Assembly (NCBI GenBank): GCA_024233975.1
Contig: JACKOX010000022.1
Coordinates: 1 to 54,340 of the forward strand
Reading direction: 5' to 3'
Source: Rhodanobacteraceae bacterium
Lineage (GTDB): Bacteria; Pseudomonadota; Gammaproteobacteria; Xanthomonadales; Xanthomonadaceae
DNA: 54,340 nt
The translations under genes were made by a program, and so were the position numbers. Of the stretch, positions 1 to 9,441 are shown in pieces. Below the pieces are notes generated by a model. That model was not told where the DNA came from. It worked only from the letters and a program-made list of their open reading frames with translations, and searched no databases. The number at the start of each line of letters is the position of its first letter. Position 1 is the stretch's first letter.

Positions 1-535
1 CGTCCTCGGCAAGATCCTGTGGATTGCAGTCGGCCGCCTTCATGGATTTCGCCGGCTTTGCCTCGATCCACAACCGTTTGTCACGACACCAGAGCTTGCG
101 GATGCGGAAACCCGCGCGTTCGCCCGGTCCAAAGAACTCGGACAGCGGCGCGTGCAGTTCGGATTTCAATCGCAACAGGTAGCTGAGGCGCTTGTCGTCA
201 GACAGCACATAAACGCGCTCATCGAAATGCAGGCGGTTGAGCTGCTGTTCCTGCGACAGGCCCAGCGACTTGAACAGGCGATCGATCCAATTTTCGCGCT
301 TGAGGCAGAAATGCATGCCGGTGGCGCAATCGATACCAATCCGCAGCTGGACGACGCGGCCCTTGTTCTGGCTGATGGCGTATTCGTAGCTTTTACCGTC
401 CTGCGTGCCGGGCTTGCCCTTCCAGCGATTGGCCAACCGCCAGCGAAACAGCAGCCAGGCGGTGACGGAAAGCGTGATCAGGCCAAACGCAAACCACATG
501 CCGACGCCGCCCTCAGCTGCCCACCAGATCGGCAT
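1..535 (-). CDS. Partial membrane-anchored protein, unrecognised (runs off the window start)
   Basis: An open frame reads leftward from an ATG at 535 to the window edge without a stop, giving about 178 residues. The N-terminus has one hydrophobic segment at about residues 12-30 (around MWFAFGLITLSVTAWLLF), followed by a basic stretch and a soluble domain rich in charged residues. This suggests a single-pass inner-membrane protein with a cytoplasmic domain. An alternative ATG lies at 499, directly before the hydrophobic segment. The frame starts inside the 3' end of the Hpt gene (23-bp overlap), so the two are probably co-transcribed and coupled. I do not recognise the family. The C-terminus is missing. 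Confidence 0.6.
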   Translation of the reverse strand, partial: MPIWWAAEGGVGMWFAFGLITLSVTAWLLFRWRLANRWKGKPGTQDGKSYEYAISQNKGRVVQLRIGIDCATGMHFCLKRENWIDRLFKSLGLSQEQQLNRLHFDERVYVLSDDKRLSYLLRLKSELHAPLSEFFGPGERAGFRIRKLWCRDKRLWIEAKPAKSMKAADCNPQDLAED

Positions 536-965
536 CGCCCAACAGGCGGCGGGCCTGGCGGTCGAGGCCAACAATGGCGCGAGGCAGGGGTCGGTCAGCG
601 CGAATGGCTCGTGCGCAATCCGGCAGCAACTCGATGGCCGCTTCGATCAACTTCAGGGTTTCGGCCGGCGTGCGCGAACGCTTTTCCACCATCGCCAGAG
701 TCAGCTTCTCGACTCGCGCGCAGAAACCACCCAGCACTTCGGCGCCAGCCATCAGGCCCGAACCCTTGATGGTGTGGAACGCCCGTCGCACCTCGCGCAG
801 GGCGTCGGGGTTCACCGGCGTGGAGCGCAAAGCGGCGCGTTGGTTGGACAGCAGCGTCGACAGCTCGTCGAGCTCCGCGATGAACACATCGCGGATGTCC
901 GGATCAATCCGCTCGCGCGGCGCCCGGCCCAACAGACTCGCCAATCGTTGCCACAACGAGCGCAT
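513..965 (-). CDS. Hpt domain phosphotransfer protein
   Basis: A protein of about 150 residues with a histidine phosphotransfer motif: RRAFHTIKGSG, with the phospho-accepting His at about residue 64, in an all-helical domain. Hpt proteins relay phosphate between hybrid sensor kinases and response regulators. The chemotaxis-like form of the motif (HTIKGSGLMAG) resembles Hpt modules of ChpA/CheA-type systems. The frame could start at 971, but an AGGGA at 972-976 is correctly spaced only for the ATG at 965. It is divergent from the S9 peptidase gene and overlaps the truncated membrane protein downstream. No kinase or receiver gene is visible, so its partners are unknown. Confidence 0.8.
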   Translation of the reverse strand: MRSLWQRLASLLGRAPRERIDPDIRDVFIAELDELSTLLSNQRAALRSTPVNPDALREVRRAFHTIKGSGLMAGAEVLGGFCARVEKLTLAMVEKRSRTPAETLKLIEAAIELLPDCARAIRADRPLPRAIVGLDRQARRLLGDADLVGS

Positions 966-1044
966 CGCCATTCCCTACACGGTGGTTCCTGGTGGGGTAT
1001 CGTAGGAGGTTATCGCCACGGACTGAACACTTCACCTGAAAATC

Positions 1045-3078
1045 ATGACCCAACGACCCACCCTGCTTGGCCGCACGCTGGCCCTTATCGCCCTCGCTCT
1101 CTCCGGTCACGCTGTCCTGGCTCGCGAAGCCATTCCGGCGGAATCGATTGCCCGGGTTCCCGCCATCCAGTCGGTCTCGATGAGCGCGGACGGCAAGAAC
1201 CTGGTGGCACTGATCGCGGCGCCGGGATCGGACTACCAGGAAACAGCGCTTGCCACCTGGGACCTGTCCAACATGGACAGGGGCCCGACCATCACGCCGT
1301 CCGGCGATCGCATGCGCTTCATCGCCGCCTCCGCGATGAAGGCCGACCGCGTACTGGTACTGGCGCGCCAGGAATGGAGCGGCCGACTGGGCGGCTGTGG
1401 CGAAGGCCGCGGCAACGGCATGACCCGGACCTTCGTGACCAAGACGTACCTCACCGACATCGCACAGAAGAAGTTCGAGGAGGCCTTTGCAGATAACACG
1501 CGTCGTTTCGGGATCAGCCCCGCCCTGCAGCGCTGCCTGGAGCTGGCTGGCACTGCGAGTCTTGTGCACACCCTGCCACTCGACCCGGACAACGTCATCG
1601 TGTCGCAGCTCAACGAGCTGACCCTGAGCGCCGGGTTCTACAAGTACAACCTTCGCAATGGCGAGACCGAACTGCTGTTCCGGGCCAATGGCCGTAATTC
1701 GCCCGGCTTGTTCAATCCACGCACTGGTGCGCTGATGACGCAGAGCCGCCTGGAGCCGGACGGTTCCGGCGAATACGTCCAGCAGACCCTGATCCTGAAC
1801 CCGGAAACCGGCGAGTTCGACATCCATGAACCGCTGAGCCGCAAGCTCACCGAACGCCATACCGTGAACATCGTGGGCTACGACGAGGACAGCGGGAAGT
1901 ACTACGTGCTGACCGACCTGTTCTCCGACCGCGTGGAGGCCCGCCTCTACGATCCCACCAAACGAGCCTTCGACGACGAAGCCCTGGTCGCCCATCCGAA
2001 GTTCTCGATTGGCGGGCTCATTCTTGGCAGCCGCAAGAGTAACTTCAATCGCGTGCTTGGCTTCGTTGTCGATGGACCGGAACCCGAGGTCACCTATGTC
2101 GACCCGGACATGAAGGGCATCCACGACGCGCTGAAGAAGGCCTTCCCGGGCCAGGGCGTCGATATCAACGGCTACAACGACGACCTGTCGTCGGTGCTGT
2201 TCACCACCGAAAGCGCCAGCAACGCGCCCGCCTACCACCTGCTGCAGGATCGCAAGAAGGTCCTCAACCTGGGCAGCCAACGACCCTGGATCAAGCCGGA
2301 AATGATCGGCGAGCAGCGCTGGGTGACCTATCGCGCCCGCGACGGCATGGAGATTCCGGCAATCCTCGACCTGCCGGTCGGCTGGAAGAAGGAAGACGGC
2401 CCGGTCCCGGCCATCGTCCATCCGCACGGCGGACCATGGGCCCGCGACTACGCCGGCTGGGATCGCAGCGGCTGGGTTCCGTTCCTCACCTCGCGCGGCT
2501 ACGCCGTGCTGCGCCCGCAGTACCGCGGCAGCAGCGGCCTGGGTCGCGAGCTGTGGATGGCCGGTGACGCCGAATGGGGCCAGGCCATGCAGGACGATCT
2601 GGACGACGGAGCCGCCTGGCTGGTCGAACAGGGCATCGCGCAGAAGCCCCGCGTCAGCATCTTCGGCTATTCCTACGGTGGTTTTGCGGCGACTGCGGCC
2701 AGCGTGCGACCAAATGGCCCGTTCAACTGCGCAATTGCCGGCGCCCCGGTGACCGACCTCGGTCGGCTTGGTACCTCATGGAGCGACAACCGGATCCAGC
2801 GCATCCTGCAGGGTCGCACCGTCAAGGGCATGGACCCGATGAAAAACACCGACAAGGCCAACATTCCGATCCTGCTATACGTGGGCGACCGCGACGTGCG
2901 CACGCCGTCCTTCCATGCCAAGGACTTCTACGACGCGGTGAAAGACCGCACCAAAGCGCGTTTCGAGCTGATTCCGGACATGCCACACAGCATGCCCTGG
3001 TACTACCGCCACCACATGAAAACGCTGGGACTCATCCAGGATTTCCTCGACAACGGCTGCCCGCACGGCGCCAGTTGA
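1045..3078 (+). CDS. Secreted S9 family (prolyl oligopeptidase-type) serine peptidase
   Basis: A protein of 677 residues with a Sec signal peptide (about residues 1-26, ending GHAVLA). An irregular beta-propeller-like N-terminal region is followed by a C-terminal alpha/beta-hydrolase peptidase domain from about residue 430. The catalytic residues are readable: Ser543 in GYSYGG, Asp617 in VGDRDVRTP and His648 in DMPHSMPW. Family members cleave short peptides, often dipeptidyl- or acylaminoacyl-peptides. Here the enzyme is most likely periplasmic or secreted and used in peptide scavenging. It is a single-gene unit, divergent from the Hpt gene and closed by a strong terminator. Substrate specificity cannot be read from the sequence. 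Confidence 0.88.
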   Translation: MTQRPTLLGRTLALIALALSGHAVLAREAIPAESIARVPAIQSVSMSADGKNLVALIAAPGSDYQETALATWDLSNMDRGPTITPSGDRMRFIAASAMKADRVLVLARQEWSGRLGGCGEGRGNGMTRTFVTKTYLTDIAQKKFEEAFADNTRRFGISPALQRCLELAGTASLVHTLPLDPDNVIVSQLNELTLSAGFYKYNLRNGETELLFRANGRNSPGLFNPRTGALMTQSRLEPDGSGEYVQQTLILNPETGEFDIHEPLSRKLTERHTVNIVGYDEDSGKYYVLTDLFSDRVEARLYDPTKRAFDDEALVAHPKFSIGGLILGSRKSNFNRVLGFVVDGPEPEVTYVDPDMKGIHDALKKAFPGQGVDINGYNDDLSSVLFTTESASNAPAYHLLQDRKKVLNLGSQRPWIKPEMIGEQRWVTYRARDGMEIPAILDLPVGWKKEDGPVPAIVHPHGGPWARDYAGWDRSGWVPFLTSRGYAVLRPQYRGSSGLGRELWMAGDAEWGQAMQDDLDDGAAWLVEQGIAQKPRVSIFGYSYGGFAATAASVRPNGPFNCAIAGAPVTDLGRLGTSWSDNRIQRILQGRTVKGMDPMKNTDKANIPILLYVGDRDVRTPSFHAKDFYDAVKDRTKARFELIPDMPHSMPWYYRHHMKTLGLIQDFLDNGCPHGAS

Positions 3079-3125
3079 GCAGATAGCGTCGCCGCGGCGC
3101 GGCAGAATGTAAAAAATCCTTTCAG

Positions 3126-3153
3126 ACGACCGCCGCAGGGCGGTCGTTTTTTT
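3126..3153 (+). terminator. Rho-independent terminator after the S9 peptidase gene
   Basis: A perfect 9-bp stem (ACGACCGCC at 3126-3134, pairing with GGCGGTCGT at 3139-3147), a 4-nt loop GCAG, then a run of seven T (3147-3153). It lies 48 bp past the peptidase stop codon. Confidence 0.92.
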
Positions 3154-3236
3154 GGCGATTTACTCCTGCTTATATACGGGGGCCCGTACCGCTGCCTTCA
3201 GGATGTGATGACCGCCCGATATTGCTTCCCGCTGGA

Positions 3237-3265
3237 TTGACAAGCCGCTTGTCCGTTGATAAATC
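3237..3265 (+). promoter_or_regulatory. Candidate sigma-70 promoter of the TonB-dependent receptor gene
   Basis: A consensus -35 box TTGACA (3237-3242) is followed after 17 bp by TAAATC (3260-3265), a weak -10 box that keeps TA and AT positions. It sits between the peptidase terminator and the receptor ATG at 3328. The frame extension back to 3256 would begin inside this promoter, which supports the later start. No Fur-box-like palindrome was seen, so iron control is not indicated. Confidence 0.45.
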
Positions 3266-3327
3266 TTCCCTCGCTTAACAAAAGCATAACGAGCCGTCCG
3301 GCCGGAATTCCCTGGGGAGTAGTACCG

Positions 3328-6258
3328 ATGAAGCAAAACCAGATAAAGAATAAAATCAATCACTTGCCACTTTATGTCGCTTTGGTCGCCTGCTTGGGCG
3401 TCCCGGCCGCATTCGCCCAATCCAATGACGATGACGCCACGGAAGCGGCGGCACAGACCGACGATGAGGCCAAGAAAGAAAACGATATCGAACTGGCTCC
3501 CCTGACCGTCACCGGCTCCCTGCTCAAGCGCAAGGAGTACGAGTCGACCTCGCCGGTCCAGGTCATCACCGCGGACACCAACGTCGAGGTCGGCCAGGTT
3601 GAAGCCGCCGAGTTCCTGCAGACCTCGAGCGTCGCCGCCGGCTCCACGCAGATCAACAACCAGTTTTCCGGCTTCGTGATCGAAGGCGGTACGGGCGTGC
3701 AGACCGTCTCGTTGCGCGGCCTGGGTGCCCAGCGCAGCCTGGTGCTGCTGAACGGCAACCGCGCCGGCCCGGCTGGTACCCGTGGCCAGGTCGCAGCTTT
3801 CGACCTCAACGTCATCCCGACAGCCATCATCCAGCGCATCGAAGTACTGAAGGACGGCAGTTCGTCGATCTACGGTTCCGACGCGGTCGCTGGCGTGGCC
3901 AACGTCATCACCCGTACCAGCATTGACAGCCCTGAGGTGATCGTCTCGGCACGTCCGACCTTCGATGGCGGCGGCGAGACCTACTCGATCTCCGGTGCCA
4001 CTGGCTGGAACTTCGACAATGGCAGCATCACGCTGTCGGCGGAGTGGTTCAAGCGCGAGCCCCTGCAGATCCAGGATCGCGACTACTTCGGCTGTCCGCA
4101 GGACCTGTTCACCGACGCAGACGGCAACAGCATCGACCGCGAGGACCGTTCCGTCCTTGCCGGCACGTCGCTCGCTGGCTGTAACAACCTGTATGCCAAC
4201 ACCGTTATCGATGCGCTGTATGGCGACCGCTACATCCCGTCGCCGGATGGCGTCACGATCGGCATGATCCCGGGCTACCGCCCGCGCGCCAACGGCACCT
4301 ACGCTGGCGGCGGACAGGCTTTCTATGAGGACGTCCTGAACTTCCCGTTCTATGGCGACCAGTACGTGAGCAACGAACTGGAGCGTTTCAGCGGCTACCT
4401 GACCACGGACTTCCGTTTCGGTGACATCAACTGGAGTGGCGAACTCCTGGTCAACCAGCGCGAGAACTCCTCGCACCGCTATCGCCAGTTCTTCCCGATT
4501 GTCGGTGGTGCCACCTCACCGTACGCGTCCTATCGCTATGCGAACTCGCCTGACTACGTTGCGCCAGTGCCTTCCGGCATCGCGCAGCCGATCATTCCGT
4601 TCCGCTCGGACGGCAACGAAAAGGTCAAGTACTTCTACGTGAGCAACACGCTGGAAGGCGTCTTCTCGTTCACCGATACCTGGTCCTGGCGCGCCAACCT
4701 GTCGCACTCCCGCTCGGATGGCGACTACAGCAGCCTCGGCATCATCGCCTCGCAGTCGGGTGATGTACGTTTCGACGACAACGCACCGGTCATCGATTAC
4801 TTCGACCCGGCCGTGCTGAACGGTGAGCGCATGGACGAGCTGCAGGCACAGATCGGCGCCTGGCACACCGGCAACACGCTCTACAAGCAGACCACGTTCA
4901 ACGGCGTGGCCACCGGCGACCTGTTCGAGCTGCCGGCCGGCGCTGCCGCACTGGCTATCGGCGTCGAGAACCGTCGCTTCAGCATCGACGACCAGCCGAG
5001 CGACCTGTCCCGCAATGGCGACCTCTGGGGCCAGTCCTCGGCCCAGGTCACCAAGGGGTCGGACAAGGTGAATGAAATCTTCGCCGAGCTCGAAGTGCCG
5101 CTGATCGCGGGCAAGACCGGCTTTGAAGAGCTGAAGATCAACCTGTCCGGTCGTGCCTTCCACTACGATTCCGTGGAAGACAACGACAGCGTCTGGAAGG
5201 CCGGCCTCAGCTGGCAGATCATCCCGTCGCTGCGCATCCGCGCCACGCAGGGCACCTCGTACCGTGCACCTGGCCTCTACGAGCTGTATCTGGGCAACCA
5301 GACCGGCTTCCTGAGCCAGCTGTCGATCGACCCCTGCATCCAGTGGGGTGAGAGCACCAACACCCACCTCCGCAACAACTGTGCGGCGGCGGGCATTCCG
5401 GATGACTATGCTGGCGGCGCTTCGTCGGCCACCATCGTCTCCGGTGGCGGTGCCGGCGTGCTCAAGCCGGAAACCTCGGAAGCCAAGACCGTCGGTATCG
5501 TGTTCACCCCGGGCTTTGCCGACTTCAGCCTCGCCTTCGATTACTGGTCGTATGAGATCAGTAACCAGATCGCACAGCTGGGTGGCGCGGCCATCCTCGG
5601 CGGCTGCTACGGTTCGCCGATCTACCCGAACGCCTACTGCGACCTGTTCGACCGCAACCCGGGCAACCACCCGACCGCGGCGTACTCGATCACCCAGGTG
5701 CGTGACTTCTACCTCAACGTCAACAAGCAGAAGACCCGCGGTTACGACATGCTGTTCCGCTGGGATCATGACTTCTCGTTCGGCGGCATCCAGGTCGAGG
5801 GCAACTTCACCTACGTGATGGAAGACTTCGAGCAGTTGTTCAACCCGGAGCAGGCCAGCGGCTTCGATTCCAACGACTTCAACGGCTCGATCAGCCGTCC
5901 GAAGGTCGTCGGCAACGTGCGCACGGCGTGGGAGCGTGGCGACTGGACCTGGACCTGGTTCATGGATTACGTGCAGGGCACCAACAGCCTGACCCTGTCG
6001 CCGGAAACCAGCTACTTCGGTTACACGGGCGCGTTGCGTGATATCAAGGCCGAGCACCGCATCTACCACACCCTGTCCGCTCACTATGAGCAGGACAAGT
6101 GGTCGGTGCTGGTCGGTATCCGCAACCTGTTCGACAAGGAGCCGCCGGTGGTTTCCAGCGGCGTGGCTTCGCGCTACGGCAACATCCCGGCCTTCGCCAC
6201 GCAGTACGACTGGCTGGGCCGTACCGGTTACGTGCAGTTCCGCTACAAGTTCAAGTAA
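3328..6258 (+). CDS. TonB-dependent outer-membrane receptor
   Basis: A protein of 976 residues from ATG 3328, which has a GGGGAG ribosome-binding site 8 nt upstream. The open frame extends to 3256 without ribosome-binding support. The signal peptide is residues 1-30 (ends AAFA). A TonB-box-like stretch (IELAPLTVTGS) precedes a plug domain with SLRGLGAQRSLVLLNG and IQRIEVLKDGSSSIYGSDAV. A long beta-barrel follows, ending in alternating aromatic/polar residues (GYVQFRYKFK). These receptors import large or scarce ligands (siderophores, glycans, peptides, cobalamin) using energy from TonB-ExbBD. No substrate genes sit beside it. The secreted peptidase immediately upstream makes peptides one possibility, which is only an inference. 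Confidence 0.92.
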   Translation: MKQNQIKNKINHLPLYVALVACLGVPAAFAQSNDDDATEAAAQTDDEAKKENDIELAPLTVTGSLLKRKEYESTSPVQVITADTNVEVGQVEAAEFLQTSSVAAGSTQINNQFSGFVIEGGTGVQTVSLRGLGAQRSLVLLNGNRAGPAGTRGQVAAFDLNVIPTAIIQRIEVLKDGSSSIYGSDAVAGVANVITRTSIDSPEVIVSARPTFDGGGETYSISGATGWNFDNGSITLSAEWFKREPLQIQDRDYFGCPQDLFTDADGNSIDREDRSVLAGTSLAGCNNLYANTVIDALYGDRYIPSPDGVTIGMIPGYRPRANGTYAGGGQAFYEDVLNFPFYGDQYVSNELERFSGYLTTDFRFGDINWSGELLVNQRENSSHRYRQFFPIVGGATSPYASYRYANSPDYVAPVPSGIAQPIIPFRSDGNEKVKYFYVSNTLEGVFSFTDTWSWRANLSHSRSDGDYSSLGIIASQSGDVRFDDNAPVIDYFDPAVLNGERMDELQAQIGAWHTGNTLYKQTTFNGVATGDLFELPAGAAALAIGVENRRFSIDDQPSDLSRNGDLWGQSSAQVTKGSDKVNEIFAELEVPLIAGKTGFEELKINLSGRAFHYDSVEDNDSVWKAGLSWQIIPSLRIRATQGTSYRAPGLYELYLGNQTGFLSQLSIDPCIQWGESTNTHLRNNCAAAGIPDDYAGGASSATIVSGGGAGVLKPETSEAKTVGIVFTPGFADFSLAFDYWSYEISNQIAQLGGAAILGGCYGSPIYPNAYCDLFDRNPGNHPTAAYSITQVRDFYLNVNKQKTRGYDMLFRWDHDFSFGGIQVEGNFTYVMEDFEQLFNPEQASGFDSNDFNGSISRPKVVGNVRTAWERGDWTWTWFMDYVQGTNSLTLSPETSYFGYTGALRDIKAEHRIYHTLSAHYEQDKWSVLVGIRNLFDKEPPVVSSGVASRYGNIPAFATQYDWLGRTGYVQFRYKFK

Positions 6259-6280
6259 CGGTCGCACTGACGGCATGACG

Positions 6281-6312
6281 ACAAAGGCGGCCTTGTGCCG
6301 CCTTTGTCTTTT
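6281..6312 (+). terminator. Intrinsic terminator after the TonB-dependent receptor
   Basis: A 10-bp perfect stem (ACAAAGGCGG at 6281-6290 with CCGCCTTTGT at 6298-6307), a 7-nt loop, then CTTTTCC. It is 23 bp past the receptor stop and separates it from metG. Confidence 0.85.
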
Positions 6313-6376
6313 CCGGGGAACGAACTCCTTGCTTCACATGCGATAATGCCGCGTTGCAACAATCGATGAGTGCCGC

Positions 6377-8452
6377 ATGAGTTCCAGCGACCGCGAAATC
6401 CTGGTCACCAACGCCCTGCCATACGCCAATGGCCACCTGCACCTTGGCCATCTGGTCGGCTATATCCAGGCCGATATCTGGGTCCGGGCGCAGCGCCTGA
6501 TGGGTCGCACGGTGCGCTTTGTCTGCGCCGACGACACCCACGGCACGCCGATCATGCTGGCGGCCGAGAAGGCCGGCACCACGCCGGAAGCCTTCATTGC
6601 GGCCATCCAGGCCTCGCACGAGAAGGACTTCGTCGACTTCCACGTCGTCTTCGACCACTACGATTCCACCAATTCGGCCGGCAACCGAGCGCTGACCGAG
6701 CGCTTCTACGCCGCACTGAACGAAGGCGGCCACATCGACAAGCGCTCGATCGAGCAGTTCTACGACCCGGTCAAGACCATGTTCCTGCCGGACCGCTACA
6801 TCAAGGGCACCTGCCCGAAGTGCGGTACCGAAGACCAGTACGGCGACAACTGTGAGAACTGCGGCGCGACCTATTCGCCAACCGATCTCGTCAACCCGCG
6901 CTCGGTGGTCAGCGGTGCGACGCCGGAGCTGCGTGAGTCCGAGCACTACTTTGTCCGCGTCGCGCATTTCGCCGAGACGCTGGACGAGTGGCTGAAGGGT
7001 GACGTCGCGGTCAATGGCGTCAAGGCCAAGCTGCGCGAGTGGCTGGATGCCGACGGCGGCCTGCGCGACTGGGACATTTCCCGCGACGCGCCCTACTTCG
7101 GTTTCGAGATCCCCGGCGCGCCCGGCAAGTTCTTCTACGTCTGGCTGGACGCGCCGATCGGCTACCTGACCGCGCTGCAGGCGCTGTCGGCCCGCGAAGG
7201 CTTCGACTTCGAAGCACTGATGAAGCCCGGCGACCAGGCCGAGCTGGTGCATTTCATCGGCAAGGACATCGTCAACTTCCACGGCCTGTTCTGGCCGGCG
7301 GTGCTGCACGCCAACGGCATGCGCCTGCCCAACCGCCTGCAGGTCAACGGCTACCTGACGGTGAACGGCGCCAAGATGTCGAAGTCGCGCGGCACCTTCA
7401 TCATGGCGCGTACCTACCTCGACAGCGGCCTCGATCCCGAGCACCTGCGCTACTACTTCGCCGCCAAGTCCTCGGGCGGCGTGGATGACCTCGACCTCAA
7501 CCTCGAAGACTTCTCGGCGCGCGTGAACAGCGACCTGGTCGGCAAGTTCGTCAACATCGCCAGTCGCTGCGCCGGATTCATCCACAAGCATTTCGACGGC
7601 AGGCTGGCACCCAGCCTCAGCGACGCCTCCGGCACTTTCTACCTGCAAGCGAAGGCGCGGCTGCGCGAAGCCTGCCTGGGCGAGAACGGCGCCTACCGTC
7701 GGAGCAACTTCAACGCCGTGCTGCTCGCAACCATGGCCGAGGCCGATGCCGTCAACGCACTGATCGCTGACAAGGCGCCGTGGAAGCTGGCCAAGGAAGA
7801 AGGCAGCGAGCGCGAGCTGCACGACATCTGCAGCCTGGCGATCAACATGTTCCGCCTGCTCGCCGGCTACCTGAAGCCAATCCTGCCGGCCACGGCGGCC
7901 AAGGCCGAAGCCTTCCTGCAGTCGCCGCTGGACGGTTTCGACGGCCTCCGCGATCCGCTGCTGGATCACGCCATCGCGCCCTACGGCACCCTGCAATCCC
8001 GAATCGACAACAAGCACATTGACGCCATGATTGACGCCAGCAAGGAAACCCTCGCCCCCAAGGCCGACGAAGTCGCCGCTCCGAAGGCTGCTCCGAAAGT
8101 TGAAGAAAAGCCCGCGGAAACCGCGCACATTTCCATCGATGACTTCGCCAAGCTCGATCTGCGCGTCGGCGTGGTGAAAGTCTGCGAACACGTCGAAGGC
8201 GCGGACAAGCTGCTGCGCTTCGTGCTGGACGCCGGCGATCTCGGCGAGCGGCAGATCTTCTCCGGCATCAAGTCGGCCTATCCGGAACCGGAAAAGCTCA
8301 ACGGCCGCAAGGTGGTGTTCATCGCGAACCTCGCCCCGCGCAAGATGCGCTTTGGCATGTCCGAAGGCATGATCCTGTCAGCCGGCGACGACAGCGGACT
8401 GTTCCTGCTGGACGTGGATGATGGCGCCAAGGCCGGTATGCCGGTGAAGTGA
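6377..8452 (+). CDS. metG: Methionine--tRNA ligase
   Basis: A 691-residue class I aminoacyl-tRNA synthetase that charges tRNA-Met for initiation and elongation. The HIGH-type motif is HLGH at residues 22-25. The zinc knuckle (CPKC...CENC) is at about 146-162, and KMSKS is at 333-337. The C-terminal EMAP/Trbp111-like tRNA-binding domain starts at about residue 585 (ISIDDFAKLDLRVGVV) and normally mediates dimerisation. Length and domain order match the long bacterial MetG. It opens the plus-strand run that continues through rsxA, rsxB, tilS, xseB and ispA. A lysine/alanine/proline/glutamate-rich linker at about 560-584 joins the anticodon and C-terminal domains. Confidence 0.98.
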   Translation: MSSSDREILVTNALPYANGHLHLGHLVGYIQADIWVRAQRLMGRTVRFVCADDTHGTPIMLAAEKAGTTPEAFIAAIQASHEKDFVDFHVVFDHYDSTNSAGNRALTERFYAALNEGGHIDKRSIEQFYDPVKTMFLPDRYIKGTCPKCGTEDQYGDNCENCGATYSPTDLVNPRSVVSGATPELRESEHYFVRVAHFAETLDEWLKGDVAVNGVKAKLREWLDADGGLRDWDISRDAPYFGFEIPGAPGKFFYVWLDAPIGYLTALQALSAREGFDFEALMKPGDQAELVHFIGKDIVNFHGLFWPAVLHANGMRLPNRLQVNGYLTVNGAKMSKSRGTFIMARTYLDSGLDPEHLRYYFAAKSSGGVDDLDLNLEDFSARVNSDLVGKFVNIASRCAGFIHKHFDGRLAPSLSDASGTFYLQAKARLREACLGENGAYRRSNFNAVLLATMAEADAVNALIADKAPWKLAKEEGSERELHDICSLAINMFRLLAGYLKPILPATAAKAEAFLQSPLDGFDGLRDPLLDHAIAPYGTLQSRIDNKHIDAMIDASKETLAPKADEVAAPKAAPKVEEKPAETAHISIDDFAKLDLRVGVVKVCEHVEGADKLLRFVLDAGDLGERQIFSGIKSAYPEPEKLNGRKVVFIANLAPRKMRFGMSEGMILSAGDDSGLFLLDVDDGAKAGMPVK

Positions 8453-8455
8453 TTC

Positions 8456-8824
8456 GTGAGTCAGCTTGTCCACTGCCTTACGCTTGTTTGCGGCCTCTCG
8501 GTCGCACATGTGGCCTTTTCGGCGGAAACGAGCGACTTCGAAATCGGTGCTTGCGGCGAAGAAGAGCCCACCGTCAGGACAGCGCCGGAGATACCCAGAA
8601 AGTTGCACCCCGTTCCTGTCGAGGTAGTCGTTGAATTCCTTGTAAGGGAAGATGGCGGCGTTGAGCAGGTGACAGTCGTTTCTGCCACAGCTACGAAGCG
8701 CGAATCGCCAAGCTGGGAATCGGCTCTGTCAGCCGCCACGGTCGAAGCCGTCATCAATTGGCGCTACGCGAGTCGCGCGGAGGCCTGCATGATGACTCAG
8801 ACATTTCGGTACAGTTTCAAATAG
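8456..8824 (+). CDS. Small exported protein with a TonB C-terminal-like domain
   Basis: A protein of 122 residues starting at GTG 8456, three bases past the metG stop, so it is probably translationally coupled. A signal peptide covers about residues 1-22 (VCGLSVAHVAFSA). The rest (PVEVVVEFLVREDGGVEQVTV...AATVEAVINWRY) has the pattern of the TonB C-terminal domain: a beta-strand with a V-x-F-x-V core, a glycine turn, and a helix ending in a W-R/K-Y/F-type strand. There is no transmembrane anchor and no proline-rich spacer, so it cannot act as a conventional energy transducer. Two cysteines (in IGACGEE and EACMMTQ) could form a periplasmic disulfide. Function unknown. Confidence 0.65.
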   Translation: MSQLVHCLTLVCGLSVAHVAFSAETSDFEIGACGEEEPTVRTAPEIPRKLHPVPVEVVVEFLVREDGGVEQVTVVSATATKRESPSWESALSAATVEAVINWRYASRAEACMMTQTFRYSFK

Positions 8825-8861
8825 TCGACGTTTGCTTCAGAGCTGATTGGAAAGTTCCGCT

Positions 8862-9440
8862 TTGACCGAAATCGCGCTACTGCTGGTTAGCACCGTCCTG
8901 GTCAACAACTTCGTGTTGGCCAAGTTCCTTGGGCTGTGCCCGTTCATGGGCGTGTCGAAGAAGCTGGACTCGGCCTACGGCATGGCGCTGGCCACCGGCT
9001 TCGTGCTGACGCTGTCGGCGGCGCTGTCGTGGCTGGTGCACAACTGGCTGCTGGAGCCGCTGGGCCTCGGCTACCTGCGCACGCTGAGCTTCATCCTGGT
9101 GATCGCCGCCGTGGTGCAGTTCACCGAAGTGGTCATGCACAAACAGAGTCCGCGCCTGCACCGAGTGCTGGGCATCTTCCTGCCGCTGATCACCACCAAC
9201 TGCGCGGTGCTGGGCGTAGCGCTGCTCAACGTGCAGGCGAAGCACACGCTGATCGAGTCGATCTTCTACGGCTTTGGTGCAGCGGTCGGCTTCGGCCTGG
9301 TATTGATCCTGTTTGCCGCCATGCGCGAACGCATCGAAATTGCCGACGTGCCTGCCAGCTTCCGTGGCGCACCGATTGCCCTGGTCACCGCCGGACTGAT
9401 GGCGCTGGCCTTCATGGGCTTCTCGGGAATGACGCACTGA
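8862..9440 (+). CDS. rsxA: Electron transport complex subunit RsxA/RnfA
   Basis: A polytopic inner-membrane protein of 192 residues with about six hydrophobic segments. The hallmark is TVLVNNFVLAKFLGLCPFMG, typical of RnfA/RsxA (and NqrE), with a second conserved stretch LPLITTNCAVLG. The conserved cysteines in LGLCPF and TTNCAV match those proposed to bind an intramembrane iron-sulfur site in this family. The start is TTG 8862, giving the family-typical MTEIALLLVSTVL and placed 7 nt after GGAAAG. A TTG at 8847 would add five residues and leave the ribosome-binding site inside the gene. It is followed by rsxB one base after its stop. Confidence 0.93.
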   Translation: MTEIALLLVSTVLVNNFVLAKFLGLCPFMGVSKKLDSAYGMALATGFVLTLSAALSWLVHNWLLEPLGLGYLRTLSFILVIAAVVQFTEVVMHKQSPRLHRVLGIFLPLITTNCAVLGVALLNVQAKHTLIESIFYGFGAAVGFGLVLILFAAMRERIEIADVPASFRGAPIALVTAGLMALAFMGFSGMTH

Positions 9441-9441
9441 G

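Noticed and set aside
904..2427. Minus-strand 507-codon frame opposite the S9 peptidase
   Set aside because: Antisense shadow; the plus strand shows a signal peptide and complete catalytic triad.
3256..3327. Extended N-terminus for the TonB-dependent receptor
   Set aside because: It would begin inside the probable promoter and place 24 polar residues before the signal peptide. ATG 3328 has a good ribosome-binding site.
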